NCBI RefSeq assembly: GCF_016595495.1
Contig: NZ_JAENIM010000041.1
Coordinates: forward strand, 278,513 to 342,512
DNA: 64,000 bases
Direction: 5' to 3'
Origin: Persicirhabdus sediminis
GTDB lineage: Bacteria > Verrucomicrobiota > Verrucomicrobiia > Verrucomicrobiales > Akkermansiaceae
Shown: one piece after another, positions 6,566 through 14,749 of the stretch
How the letters are laid out: each line of letters begins with the position of its first letter
Position numbering within the stretch: position 1 is the stretch's first letter
Program-made: the position numbers and the translations under genes
Notes under the pieces: model-generated
Database searches by the model: none
What the model was told of the DNA's origin: nothing
What the model saw: the letters and a program-made list of their open reading frames with translations, nothing else

Positions 6566-8965
6566 TCATAATTGCTTATGCAAAGATCTCCAAATACCTG
6601 GCAGGAAAAAAACAGCAAAGGCCATGCAAATGAGAATGCCAGCGGCACAGATGATACCCATGCTTTTTAGTGCTTCATTAGAAGCTAGGGATAAAGCACC
6701 GAACCCAATTGATGTTGTTAGGCTGCAGTAGATTAATGCTTTGCAGGTTCCATGCCACACTTTTTCTGGCTGGTGGCGGTAGCGGCGCAGCGAGAAAATC
6801 ATGTGAATACTGTAGTCCATGCCCATCCCTAGCAGTAGGGGAACGGCGATAACATTGAGAAAATTCCAGCTGAATGGTGTCAGTTGCATGAATACATTGA
6901 GCAGTAAGGGGGGCAGGCATAGGCAGAGCAAAGCTGCTAATACATCGCGCCAATCTCTAAACACAAAAACTAACATTGATATGAGTAATATTCCCATTGG
7001 GATGAAGACACGAAGGATGTCACGTTCTATCAAAGGTAGAATTACTGGCCGCAGAACCGTCCATCCAGTTACAGTGCTGTGCTCTGTATTGATGCTTTTC
7101 AGTGGAGTTAGATGATGTGGTTGAGCAACTAAAGGGAAATCATTTGGGCTGATTTGAGAAATGGCGGTGAAGGCGCCAGCTGTATCTCTACTGATTTGGT
7201 GATTAAGCATCGTTAGCGTTTCAGCCTGGCTCGGGTAATAGGGAGTTTTGCTGTTTGCTAGATTACTGAACTTACTTAGCTGAGAGAAAAATGATCGTGT
7301 CAAAACCAGAGCTTGATTGGTAAATCCTATTTCAAGCGCTTCCTCTTCGAGTCGCTTCTGGTTAGTTAGTAGCCACTTAATACTTTGTTGGTTTGTTTGC
7401 TGGTTCTCACGGTTGGGCCAAAATGCTAGAGGTGTTGACGATCGGTCAATCAGCCCATTTTCCTCCGCATTGTGTAGTTTTTTCTCGAGCATCTGCAGCT
7501 CGCTAACCATGGCCTCGTCGTCTAGACTCTGACTAACAATATTGACGGTTTTGTTGTCCCAATTAGGAAATGATTCACGGATTAAATCCAGCTGGGTTTT
7601 GGCTTCACTTTGTGATGGATGTAAGCTGTCTAGGTCGAAGTTGAGTTTTGGAACGCCAAATTGCACTAGTGGCCAGCTAGCTAGAACGAGTAGGATCGCC
7701 ATGCTACATGTCGCCATACGCGCTGGTAGGAATCTAGATTTTTTCTTGAGCTGAGCAGATTCTTTGGTGGATTTAACCACGATGGGCAAAAACCAACTAA
7801 GCATAACTGCTGCTCCGACGAGGATGCCAATGGCTACGAGTATGCCTAACTGGCGGATGCCAGGGAGACTGCTCAAGCTAAGCGCTCCAAAAACAGTAGC
7901 TGTTGTGAGAGCCGCCCAGATAATGGCTTTGCGCACGGCTATTTCTAGCTGCTTTCGGTTAGCTCCGGTAACTTGCACTTCTTGGCAAATGACCATGCCG
8001 TAGTCTACCGCGAGCCCAATTAGAATGGAGGCGAAACCTACGCTCATCATGCTGATTTCACCGAGCACGAGGCCGCCAATACCAAGGGTTAGAAAAAAGG
8101 TGATAGCTAGCATGGCGCCCAACCACATGAGTAGCCGCTTGCGGCGAAGCAAGATCCAAAAAAGGACAGTACATGCAATAATAGTTAGGCCAACCGTACC
8201 TCGCATATCGCGCTGGATACCTGCGCCAATTTCTGACGCGAACACTGGTCCGCCAGTCATGCCAATCTCTATCCAGCTTCGGTTGTCTAGCCGCCATAGC
8301 TCAGTTTGCTGGCGCACATTTTGTAGCCATTGGTCAGCTTCACGAAAACCTGAAAACTCTACCGCTGGCTTTAGAATTAACAGATGCATCTGACCGTCGG
8401 CGCTTTCATAGCCATTGTCGCTAGTATTAGCTGATGCAAAGTATTGCGTGAATGCACTGTGGTTGAATAGGTCAAATGGATCTCGAGAGGTAATCGCGAT
8501 GTCATAGGCATCCATGTTAGTCGCTAAAGTTTCTAGCGATTTGCTAAGCTGCTTGCTGCTATTTGATGTCGATAATTTCTCCTCTAGCTGCTGGAACTCA
8601 CCTGCACTTCCATTGACCCAAGCGTAGGCAACTAGCTCGCCAAGGGCTCCGGCTGATTGCTCCCATGCGGGACGATAACGGACTTCGCTAGCTAGCTTTT
8701 CGGTTTGATATAGCTCGGCTAGCAGTTCAGCTTGTTCGGCTAGTAACCCAGCATCTTCAGCTGAGCACCTTAGGGTAACAATGAGTTCACCACCGTCTTC
8801 TATCACGTCCTGATAGGATCTGAGGGCTTTGATCTCGGGTTCGCTGCTAGGAAAGACACCCAAGATATCAGTATCTAGCTTCAGCTGAGTAATGCCCCAG
8901 CTAGCTAGCAGAATAACAAGAATCCAACTAGCTGTGCTAGACAGTGTTTTGCGTGAGTTGGGCAT
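6566..8965 (-). CDS. MMPL/RND-superfamily lipid exporter
   Basis: A 799-residue inner-membrane protein with the duplicated RND layout: one N-terminal helix (about 11-27), a large periplasmic loop, a helix cluster (about 250-385, with MLAITFFLTLGIGGLVLG and SVGFASILIGLAVDYGMV), a second single helix near 400, another loop, and a final helix cluster (about 660-795, including GMGMDYSIHMIF). The GLAVDYGM and GMGMDYSI segments are the two matching helix-4 motifs with the conserved Asp-Tyr that relays protons. The size and lack of a third domain point to the MMPL/HpnN type, which moves lipids such as hopanoids or glycolipids, rather than drug pumps. It is 25 bases behind the DUF2892-like gene and is transcribed away from the carotenoid operon. 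Comparable MMPL and LolA proteins occur together in aryl-polyene pigment clusters, so carotenoid lipid export is a reasonable guess. Confidence 0.85.
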   Translation of the reverse strand: MPNSRKTLSSTASWILVILLASWGITQLKLDTDILGVFPSSEPEIKALRSYQDVIEDGGELIVTLRCSAEDAGLLAEQAELLAELYQTEKLASEVRYRPAWEQSAGALGELVAYAWVNGSAGEFQQLEEKLSTSNSSKQLSKSLETLATNMDAYDIAITSRDPFDLFNHSAFTQYFASANTSDNGYESADGQMHLLILKPAVEFSGFREADQWLQNVRQQTELWRLDNRSWIEIGMTGGPVFASEIGAGIQRDMRGTVGLTIIACTVLFWILLRRKRLLMWLGAMLAITFFLTLGIGGLVLGEISMMSVGFASILIGLAVDYGMVICQEVQVTGANRKQLEIAVRKAIIWAALTTATVFGALSLSSLPGIRQLGILVAIGILVGAAVMLSWFLPIVVKSTKESAQLKKKSRFLPARMATCSMAILLVLASWPLVQFGVPKLNFDLDSLHPSQSEAKTQLDLIRESFPNWDNKTVNIVSQSLDDEAMVSELQMLEKKLHNAEENGLIDRSSTPLAFWPNRENQQTNQQSIKWLLTNQKRLEEEALEIGFTNQALVLTRSFFSQLSKFSNLANSKTPYYPSQAETLTMLNHQISRDTAGAFTAISQISPNDFPLVAQPHHLTPLKSINTEHSTVTGWTVLRPVILPLIERDILRVFIPMGILLISMLVFVFRDWRDVLAALLCLCLPPLLLNVFMQLTPFSWNFLNVIAVPLLLGMGMDYSIHMIFSLRRYRHQPEKVWHGTCKALIYCSLTTSIGFGALSLASNEALKSMGIICAAGILICMAFAVFFLPGIWRSLHKQL

Positions 8966-8990
8966 GAGCTCAGAAGATGACTAGCTTAGG

Positions 8991-9209
8991 CTACCAAGGT
9001 GTTTTAATTTTCAGGGCGCGCAGTAGACACCATTTTCTAGCGGCTTCGATAAGGCAGAAGATGCCAGCGAGAAATAATGGTGTGCTAACTGGGTAGAATT
9101 CAAAAAAATGATGAACTAAGCCAGCTGAAAGCAGGCAGAGGGTGCCTATAAAGGCGCGGATTTTTTGTCCTCTACGGTCGATGTTGCAGGAAAAGAATGG
9201 CATTGTCAT
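8991..9209 (-). CDS. DUF2892-like small membrane protein
   Basis: A 72-residue protein with an N-terminal NIDRRGQKIRAFIG motif, two hydrophobic segments (about 18-35 and 41-55) and a C-terminal KWCLLRALKIKT. This resembles the DUF2892/YgaP membrane domain: N.gr.dr..R...G near the start, and C.ly.l.gi.T at the end. The family's function is unknown. The cysteine sits where the family often has CP. ATG at 9209 and ATG at 9203 are both possible starts. It heads the minus-strand unit that includes the RND exporter and shares the divergent control region with the carotenoid operon. Confidence 0.6.
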   Translation of the reverse strand: MTMPFFSCNIDRRGQKIRAFIGTLCLLSAGLVHHFFEFYPVSTPLFLAGIFCLIEAARKWCLLRALKIKTPW

Positions 9210-9255
9210 TGATTATTAAAAATGTTGGTCGACTTGTCTAGGTTTTGTGGGATAA

Positions 9256-9261
9256 ATTATA
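9256..9261 (-). promoter_or_regulatory. Candidate -10 element of the divergent (exporter) promoter
   Basis: On the minus strand this reads TATAAT, a perfect consensus -10, about 47 bases before the ATG of the DUF2892-like gene. No good -35 hexamer is visible at 16-18 bases, so it may depend on an activator or have only part-activity. Confidence 0.3.
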
Positions 9262-9307
9262 AACTGAAGCTGAGTGGATTATTGTATCTATTGAGCTAAA
9301 ATCAATC

Positions 9308-9351
9308 TTTATATTGACAAAATATAGACAAGTTGTAGACGTGTTGTAGTA
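9308..9351. promoter_or_regulatory. Four 11-bp direct repeats resembling a CarH operator
   Basis: Four contiguous 11-bp units: TTTATATTGAC (9308-9318), AAAATATAGAC (9319-9329), AAGTTGTAGAC (9330-9340) and GTGTTGTAGTA (9341-9351). Three share GAC at the end and the last two share TTGTAG. Read on the minus strand the units follow nTnTACAnnnn, which as I recall is the consensus of the 11-bp operator repeats bound head-to-tail by the B12-dependent photoreceptor CarH and related MerR-type regulators of carotenoid genes. The third unit fits fully. The others miss one or two positions. The array ends 12 bases before the crtN-like start and covers the candidate core promoter TAGACA (9325-9330), 16 bases, TAGTAT (9347-9352), as expected for a repressor. 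Confidence 0.7.
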
Positions 9352-9363
9352 TTTCGCAAAACC

Positions 9364-10941
9364 ATGAGTGCTCTAATGACAAGGAATAAGAAGAAAGCCG
9401 CCATCGTTGGTGCTGGTCCAGGCGGCTTAGCTACGGCTATGCTGCTGGCTCAGCGCGGTGTAAAAGTTGATGTATTTGAGCGGGCTGATGTAGTGGGGGG
9501 GCGAACTTCCATTCACAGTGGGGCGGGATTCAAATTCGACCTTGGACCAACTTTTTTTATGTATCCACGCGTTCTGCGTGAAATTTTTGATACCTGTGGA
9601 TTTGATTTAGACAAAGAGCTAGACATGGTCCGGTTAGATCCACAATACCGGATTATCTTTGGAGCCGGTGGTCAGATAGACGCGACATCTAACCTTGAGA
9701 AAATGAAGGAAGAAGTCGCTCGTATTAGCCCAACAGATGCAGATGCATTAGAGCATTTCTTCAATGATAATCGCGAAAAGTTAAAGGCGTTTGAGCCAAT
9801 TCTCCAGCGCCCATTTCACGGCTGGAAAGATCTAATGGATCCGGGTTTGCTTAAGCTGTTGCCACTGCTACGCCCGCAGCTCAGCTTGGATGGTGATCTG
9901 GGTCGATTTTTCAAAGATGAACGCATTCGTTTGGCTTTCAGTTTTCAGTCAAAATACCTTGGCATGTCGCCATTTAGATGTCCTAGCTTATTTTCAATCT
10001 TGTCATTCTTGGAATATGAATACGGCGTCTATCATCCCATTGGTGGCTGCGGCCAAGTAACTAAGGTGATGGCAAAACTGGCTGAGAAAATGGGGGTTAA
10101 CATACACCTCAACGACGAAGTTAAGGGGTTTGATTTTGATGGGAAACGCGTAACGAAAGTACGCAGTGCCAGCGGCATGCATGCTACTGATGCTACCGTG
10201 TTGAATGCTGACTTTGCACGTAGCATGACACGCTTGGTTCCTGATAGTTTACGCAACCGTTGGTCAGACAAACAGATAGATAAGAAGCAGTTTTCTTGTT
10301 CTACCTTCATGCTCTATTTGGGGATTAAGGGGAAATATGATGATCTCAAACATCATACGATTTATATTTCTAAAGACTATAGTGATAACTTGGATCAGAT
10401 AGAAAATAAGATGACTCTATCAGATGACCCGTCATTTTATGTGCAGAATGCCTGTGTCACGGATCCGAGCTTGTCGCCTGAGGGGATGAGCACTCTCTAC
10501 ATTCTATTGCCTGTTCCTCACCAAACTGAAAAAATCAACTGGGATGAAGAACAAGCTCGTTATCGTGAAATTGCGCTAGATCAACTTAAGAAAATTGGAC
10601 TCGATGATGTGCGCGAGCGTATCGAGTACGAGTATATGGTGACGCCAAAAAACTGGGACGAAGACTACCAGATTCACCTGGGAGCCACCTTTAATCTGGC
10701 GCACACATTCAAGCAGATGTTGCATCTACGTCCACGAAACCGTTTTGAAGACCTCGATGGTGTCTACCTAACTGGAGGAGGAACCCATCCCGGTAGCGGC
10801 TTGCCGGTCATCTTTGAATCTGCGCGTATGAGTTCTAAATTAGCCTTAGATGACCTCGGCCTGAGTGAACACTCAGCTGGCTCGAGGATTAAGAATTTGT
10901 TGAAGTCTGGCCCAGTGAGAGCATCCGCGCGAACAGCTTAA
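9364..10941 (+). CDS. crtN: CrtN-like carotenoid desaturase (4,4'-diapophytoene/diaponeurosporene type)
   Basis: A 525-residue FAD-dependent CrtI-family enzyme. The dinucleotide-binding motif GAGPGG is at 16-21, followed by the FERADVVGGRTS extension. Next comes FKFDLGPTFFMYP, and near the end the conserved TGGGTHPGSGLPVIFESARM, which closes the FAD site. Family members dehydrogenate squalene-derived or phytoene-type C30/C40 chains at the membrane. Assignment to the C30 branch rests on the neighbours: a second CrtI-family gene, an aldehyde dehydrogenase and a CrtQ-like glycosyltransferase are the set used for diapocarotenoic acids in staphylococci and planctomycetes. The gene opens a tight operon (12, 7 and 24 bases to the next genes, then an overlap). 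ATG 9364 has no Shine-Dalgarno sequence, and ATG 9376 is an alternative start. No hpnCDE or crtM homologue for precursor supply lies in the window. Confidence 0.8.
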   Translation: MSALMTRNKKKAAIVGAGPGGLATAMLLAQRGVKVDVFERADVVGGRTSIHSGAGFKFDLGPTFFMYPRVLREIFDTCGFDLDKELDMVRLDPQYRIIFGAGGQIDATSNLEKMKEEVARISPTDADALEHFFNDNREKLKAFEPILQRPFHGWKDLMDPGLLKLLPLLRPQLSLDGDLGRFFKDERIRLAFSFQSKYLGMSPFRCPSLFSILSFLEYEYGVYHPIGGCGQVTKVMAKLAEKMGVNIHLNDEVKGFDFDGKRVTKVRSASGMHATDATVLNADFARSMTRLVPDSLRNRWSDKQIDKKQFSCSTFMLYLGIKGKYDDLKHHTIYISKDYSDNLDQIENKMTLSDDPSFYVQNACVTDPSLSPEGMSTLYILLPVPHQTEKINWDEEQARYREIALDQLKKIGLDDVRERIEYEYMVTPKNWDEDYQIHLGATFNLAHTFKQMLHLRPRNRFEDLDGVYLTGGGTHPGSGLPVIFESARMSSKLALDDLGLSEHSAGSRIKNLLKSGPVRASARTA

Positions 10942-10953
10942 ATTTTCTATTGA

Positions 10954-12402
10954 ATGACGATGTCTAGCGAATTACAACATCAATGTGTTAGTGTGCACCG
11001 GCGTGCTATGATGGCTGCTCGATCGTGGCGTAATAACTCGGTGGGCGACCGCCTTGTATTGCTGAAAAAGTTGCGACGTGAAATGGCGTTACGGGCCAGT
11101 GATATTGCTGAGTTGATCCAGCGAGAGGACCTAGCTCTCAGTCTCAGTGCTGAGCTACTGCCGACTTTAGATGCAATGAAATTTCTCGAGAATGAAGGTG
11201 AGAAATTGCTGCGTCCTCGTAGACTTGGCGTTAGGGGGCGACCACTGTGGATGGGCACGGTGGACTCTGAAGTTCACTATGAACCGCATGGTACGATTCT
11301 AATCATTGCTCCTTCTAACTACCCGTTTCTATTGTCAGCCGCATTGGCATTTCAGGCTCTGGTCGCCGGCAATGCGGTGGTGATTAAACCTGCTGAAAAT
11401 GAATCTGCTAGTCTGGAGCTACTTCTGGAAATTATGGACGAGGTCGGTTTCCCGCCTGATATCATCCAGCTGCTAGCGACTAGTGTTGAGTCTAGCAAAG
11501 TGGCTGTTGAGCATGGTTTTGACAAAGTGATATTCACAGGTTCAGCTGAGACGGGGAGGAAGGTGTTAGCCTCGCAGGCGGCAAAGCTGAAACCTAGCGT
11601 GGTAGAACTTTCTGGAAATGATGCCGCGGTTATTCTTGAGGGCGCTGACATTGAACGAGTAGCTAAACTCATTGCTTACGGGCTGTGCCTGAATGATGGC
11701 TGTACCTGCATTTCTCCTCGTCGTCTTTTTGTCGCTAATTCTGTGCTGCATGATTTTGTCCATGCCCTGTCAGCTGAGCTGATAGGTGCGGAGGAAGTCA
11801 TGCTGGGCGAGGCTGCAAAGCAGCGAGTTAACTTGACTATCAATCAATCTCTATCAGCTGGAGCAAGTCTAGCTGTTGGAGGTTTCTCTGAAACTGGGGC
11901 TTTTTCGCCATGTGTGCTCACTGACATAGAAGTGGCAATGCCATTTTGTTCCGAGGATCTATTTGCTCCAGTATGTGGAGTGATTGGCTACGATGATGTT
12001 AGCCAGCTAGCTGAGCTGGTTAATGCGTCACCATATGCATTGGGAGCTAGCGTTTATGGCCCAAATGAGCAAGCTATCAGATTAGCCGGAAAGTTAGATG
12101 TTGGCTGCATTACGGTCAACGACCTGATAGTGCCCACAGCTGATCCACGGGTGCCATTTGGTGGTTACAAGCAGAGTGGATTTGGCACTACTCGTGGACG
12201 AGAGGGCCTGATGGAAATGGTGCGAGCTAAGACTGTATTGATTCGTCGGGGTAAGTTTTTAGGTCAGCTAGATACACCTATCACCTCACACACTTCACTG
12301 ATTGGTAATTACATTAAAATGAGCCATTGCTCCAGCTGGGCAGACCGTGTGCGCGCTAGTATGGAATTTATGAAGGCTTGGAAAAATCAAACTAAGAAAT
12401 AA
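10954..12402 (+). CDS. aldH: Aldehyde dehydrogenase of the carotenoid operon (AldH/CrtNc-type)
   Basis: A 482-residue NAD(P)-dependent aldehyde dehydrogenase. Visible motifs are APSNYPFLLS (cofactor domain start), KPAENES, the FTGSAETG turn of the NAD-binding fold (about 193-200), the general base Glu218 in VELSGND, and the catalytic Cys252 in NDGCTCISPRR. Where most relatives have GQxC this protein has GCTC, so Cys250 replaces the usual Gln. The C-terminal region has the PFGGYKQSGFGTTRG motif that completes the active site. In this context it would oxidise the terminal aldehydes made by the CrtP-like oxygenase to carboxylic acids, as AldH does for staphyloxanthin and for diapolycopenedioic acid. 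It is translated 12 bases after crtN; ATG 10954 and ATG 10960 are alternative starts. Confidence 0.82.
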   Translation: MTMSSELQHQCVSVHRRAMMAARSWRNNSVGDRLVLLKKLRREMALRASDIAELIQREDLALSLSAELLPTLDAMKFLENEGEKLLRPRRLGVRGRPLWMGTVDSEVHYEPHGTILIIAPSNYPFLLSAALAFQALVAGNAVVIKPAENESASLELLLEIMDEVGFPPDIIQLLATSVESSKVAVEHGFDKVIFTGSAETGRKVLASQAAKLKPSVVELSGNDAAVILEGADIERVAKLIAYGLCLNDGCTCISPRRLFVANSVLHDFVHALSAELIGAEEVMLGEAAKQRVNLTINQSLSAGASLAVGGFSETGAFSPCVLTDIEVAMPFCSEDLFAPVCGVIGYDDVSQLAELVNASPYALGASVYGPNEQAIRLAGKLDVGCITVNDLIVPTADPRVPFGGYKQSGFGTTRGREGLMEMVRAKTVLIRRGKFLGQLDTPITSHTSLIGNYIKMSHCSSWADRVRASMEFMKAWKNQTKK

Positions 12403-12409
12403 CAAAACG

Positions 12410-13942
12410 ATGAAATCAGAGACTAAAAATGTAGCTGTTATCGGCTCAGGGTTAGGAGGACTAACGGCGGCATGTACAGCTGCTGCGCGTGGCCACAAAG
12501 TAGTTGTCTATGACAAGAATTCCTGGGCGGGTGGTAAAGCTGCCGTATTAAATCAAGACGGCTACAGGTTTGATATGGGGCCAACCATCCTTACTTTACC
12601 TAAAGTGCTGAAGCGCGTTTTTGATGAAGCTAACAAAGAGATGAGCGACTATCTAGAGATGGTGCCGCTAGACCCTCAGTGGCGATGTTTCTATGAAGAC
12701 GGCGAAGTTCTCGACCTCGTTAGTGATGTGGCGGCGATGAAAAAAGAGCTGGACCGTTTCTCTAATGAGGCTGGTGAAGCCGAGCGATACGAGGAGTTCA
12801 TCAAGATTAGTGAGCAACTGCACGAGATCTCGAAGAAATTCTATTTCTGGAAGAGCGTTGGTGGTGTTGGCGATACCATGAACTTGAAAAAAATGGTCGA
12901 GGTGAAAGTACTCAAAGATCTGTTTGCCCTACGCATGGGTAAGAGTATGGCTGGTACCGTTAGAAAGTATGCCCACGATGAACGTGTGGCGCAGATGCTA
13001 GATCATTTCACCCAGTATGTTGGATCTAGCCCAATGGGCTCGCCAGCTGTGCTCTGCGGTATTGCGCACATGCAAGTAGAGGAAGGCATCTGGTACCCAA
13101 TGGGGGGAACCAGAGCTGTGCCAGAGGCATTGGTTAAGCTAGCTGGTGATTTAGGTGTAGAATTTAAGCTGAATGCTGAAGTCACCAAAATCAAAGCTAA
13201 AAACGGACGCGCTTACGCAGTCGTTAGTGAGGAGCACGGTGAGGAAGCCTACGACTCTATCATATCAAATAGCGATAGTGTGCGTACTTTCAACGAGCTA
13301 GTAGATGGTGGATTGAAGAAGCCGTTTGTTGCTGATAGATACGAGCCAGCTTGTAGCGGAGTCGTGCTCTATCTAGGCCTCAATAAACGCTACGAGCACA
13401 TCCAACATCATAACTTTGTTTTCTCTAGAAATGCTGAGGAAGAATTTGATGCTATCTACAAACAGGGAATTCCTGCGCCTGATCCTACTTGTTATCTTTG
13501 TGCTCCAGCAATGACTGAGCCAGCGGTGGCTCCTGATGGTGGAGAGGCGCTGTATGTGCTTGTGCACACTCCTTACTTACACGAGGGGCAAGACTGGAAC
13601 GAAATGTTACCAGGCTACCGTCAGGTGATCTTGGATAAACTCAAGCGCTGTGCAGGCATGGAGGATATTGAAGAGCGCATTGTTACGGAGGCGCACCTAA
13701 CTCCTCAAGATATTCACGATCGTTACCGTGTGCTTAATGGCGCGATTTATGGCCTTGCTAGTCATGGCCTGTTTGGCGGCGCATTTAAGCCAGCTAACCA
13801 ATGTCCGTGGTTAGACGGTCTCTACCTATGTGGTGGAGCTGCTCACCCTGGACCAGGCATGCCAATGGTAATGATGTCAGGATGGATTGCGGCTGATTGC
13901 CTCGACAAAGATGCGGCTCCTGCGGTAGCTGCTGTAGTCTAA
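12410..13942 (+). CDS. crtP: CrtP-like carotenoid oxygenase/desaturase (CrtI family)
   Basis: A 510-residue CrtI-family flavoprotein. The FAD motif GSGLGG is at 12-17, then the NSWAGGKAA loop and YRFDMGPTILTLP, with the closing motif LCGGAAHPGPGMPMVMMSGW near the end. It is clearly homologous to the first desaturase of the operon but divergent throughout, so the pair is not a recent duplication. In C30 pathways the second CrtI paralogue oxidises terminal methyl groups to aldehydes (CrtP), which the adjacent aldehyde dehydrogenase then takes to acids. That order is my reason for the CrtP label. Which paralogue desaturates and which oxidises cannot be proved from the sequence. The gene starts 7 bases after the aldehyde dehydrogenase stop and precedes the acyltransferase by 24 bases. 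Confidence 0.75.
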   Translation: MKSETKNVAVIGSGLGGLTAACTAAARGHKVVVYDKNSWAGGKAAVLNQDGYRFDMGPTILTLPKVLKRVFDEANKEMSDYLEMVPLDPQWRCFYEDGEVLDLVSDVAAMKKELDRFSNEAGEAERYEEFIKISEQLHEISKKFYFWKSVGGVGDTMNLKKMVEVKVLKDLFALRMGKSMAGTVRKYAHDERVAQMLDHFTQYVGSSPMGSPAVLCGIAHMQVEEGIWYPMGGTRAVPEALVKLAGDLGVEFKLNAEVTKIKAKNGRAYAVVSEEHGEEAYDSIISNSDSVRTFNELVDGGLKKPFVADRYEPACSGVVLYLGLNKRYEHIQHHNFVFSRNAEEEFDAIYKQGIPAPDPTCYLCAPAMTEPAVAPDGGEALYVLVHTPYLHEGQDWNEMLPGYRQVILDKLKRCAGMEDIEERIVTEAHLTPQDIHDRYRVLNGAIYGLASHGLFGGAFKPANQCPWLDGLYLCGGAAHPGPGMPMVMMSGWIAADCLDKDAAPAVAAVV

Positions 13943-13966
13943 CTCTAATTGTTTGGATTGTTAACA

Positions 13967-14749
13967 ATGGTTCCTTCATCGACAGACTTACCTAGCATCT
14001 CTGCATGGAAATGGCGTTTTTTTCAGGTGTATATTCATCGTTACCTGAAAAAAAACTTCCATGCCGTGCGGCTGAGTAAAAAGTCGATGAAGGATTTTAT
14101 TGATCAACCAGTGGTGATTTTTGCAAACCACCCGTCATGGTGGGATCCACTAGCATCCTTATTTCTAGCGAATAAATTGATGCCAAATCGTGGCCACTAT
14201 ACGCCAATGGATGGCGAAATGCTAGAGCGCTACAGCATCTTCAAAGGCTTGGGGTATTTTGGTCTGACTCATGGTAATCGTCAATCAGCACGCAAATTTC
14301 TAAAGATTTCTCATGCGGTGATAGAATCTGGTGGTGTCTTGTGGATGACTCCGCAAGGGCGATTTAGTGATGTGCGCGAGCGTCCAGCAGCTTTTATGTC
14401 GGGCATGGCTCATTTAGTAAAGTTACCCCAGGTGATTCGTTTCCAGCCACTGGCGATAGAATACGTTTATTGGAATGAAAAACACGCTGAAGTTTTACTG
14501 CATTTTGGCGAGGCAGTCGAACTCGCTGAAGCTCATGAGCTAGCTGAGAATCATGCGCGCATGGAAGCGGCACTCACCAAAGCGCAAGATGAGCTTGCTG
14601 TGTTAGCCAAGCAACGGTCAGCTGATCAGTTCGAGAATTTACTGTCGGGGCAAGCTGGCATGGGCGGACTTTATGGACGCTGGATGAAGTGGCGCGGCTA
14701 TCAAGATGATCATATGATAGACGGCCAAACTGAGGGGAGTCGGTCATGA
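13967..14749 (+). CDS. PlsC-like acyltransferase
   Basis: A 260-residue member of the lysophospholipid acyltransferase (PlsC) superfamily. The catalytic HX4D motif is NHPSWWD with His55 and Asp60. The second conserved block is TPQGRFSDVRERP, equivalent to the family's PEGTRS region. There is no strong multi-helix membrane region, so it is probably a peripheral membrane enzyme. The frame extends up to a TTG at 13949, but the ATG at 13967 gives a more natural start. In the operon it would attach a fatty acyl chain, most simply to the sugar placed on the carotenoic acid by the following glycosyltransferase. Its stop codon overlaps the next start (ATGA), indicating coupled translation. Confidence 0.8.
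   Translation: MVPSSTDLPSISAWKWRFFQVYIHRYLKKNFHAVRLSKKSMKDFIDQPVVIFANHPSWWDPLASLFLANKLMPNRGHYTPMDGEMLERYSIFKGLGYFGLTHGNRQSARKFLKISHAVIESGGVLWMTPQGRFSDVRERPAAFMSGMAHLVKLPQVIRFQPLAIEYVYWNEKHAEVLLHFGEAVELAEAHELAENHARMEAALTKAQDELAVLAKQRSADQFENLLSGQAGMGGLYGRWMKWRGYQDDHMIDGQTEGSRS

Noticed and set aside
8025-8393. 122-codon plus-strand frame opposite the RND exporter
   Set aside because: It is a shadow of a well-supported gene, with Pro/Arg/Ser-rich translation and no recognisable motif.
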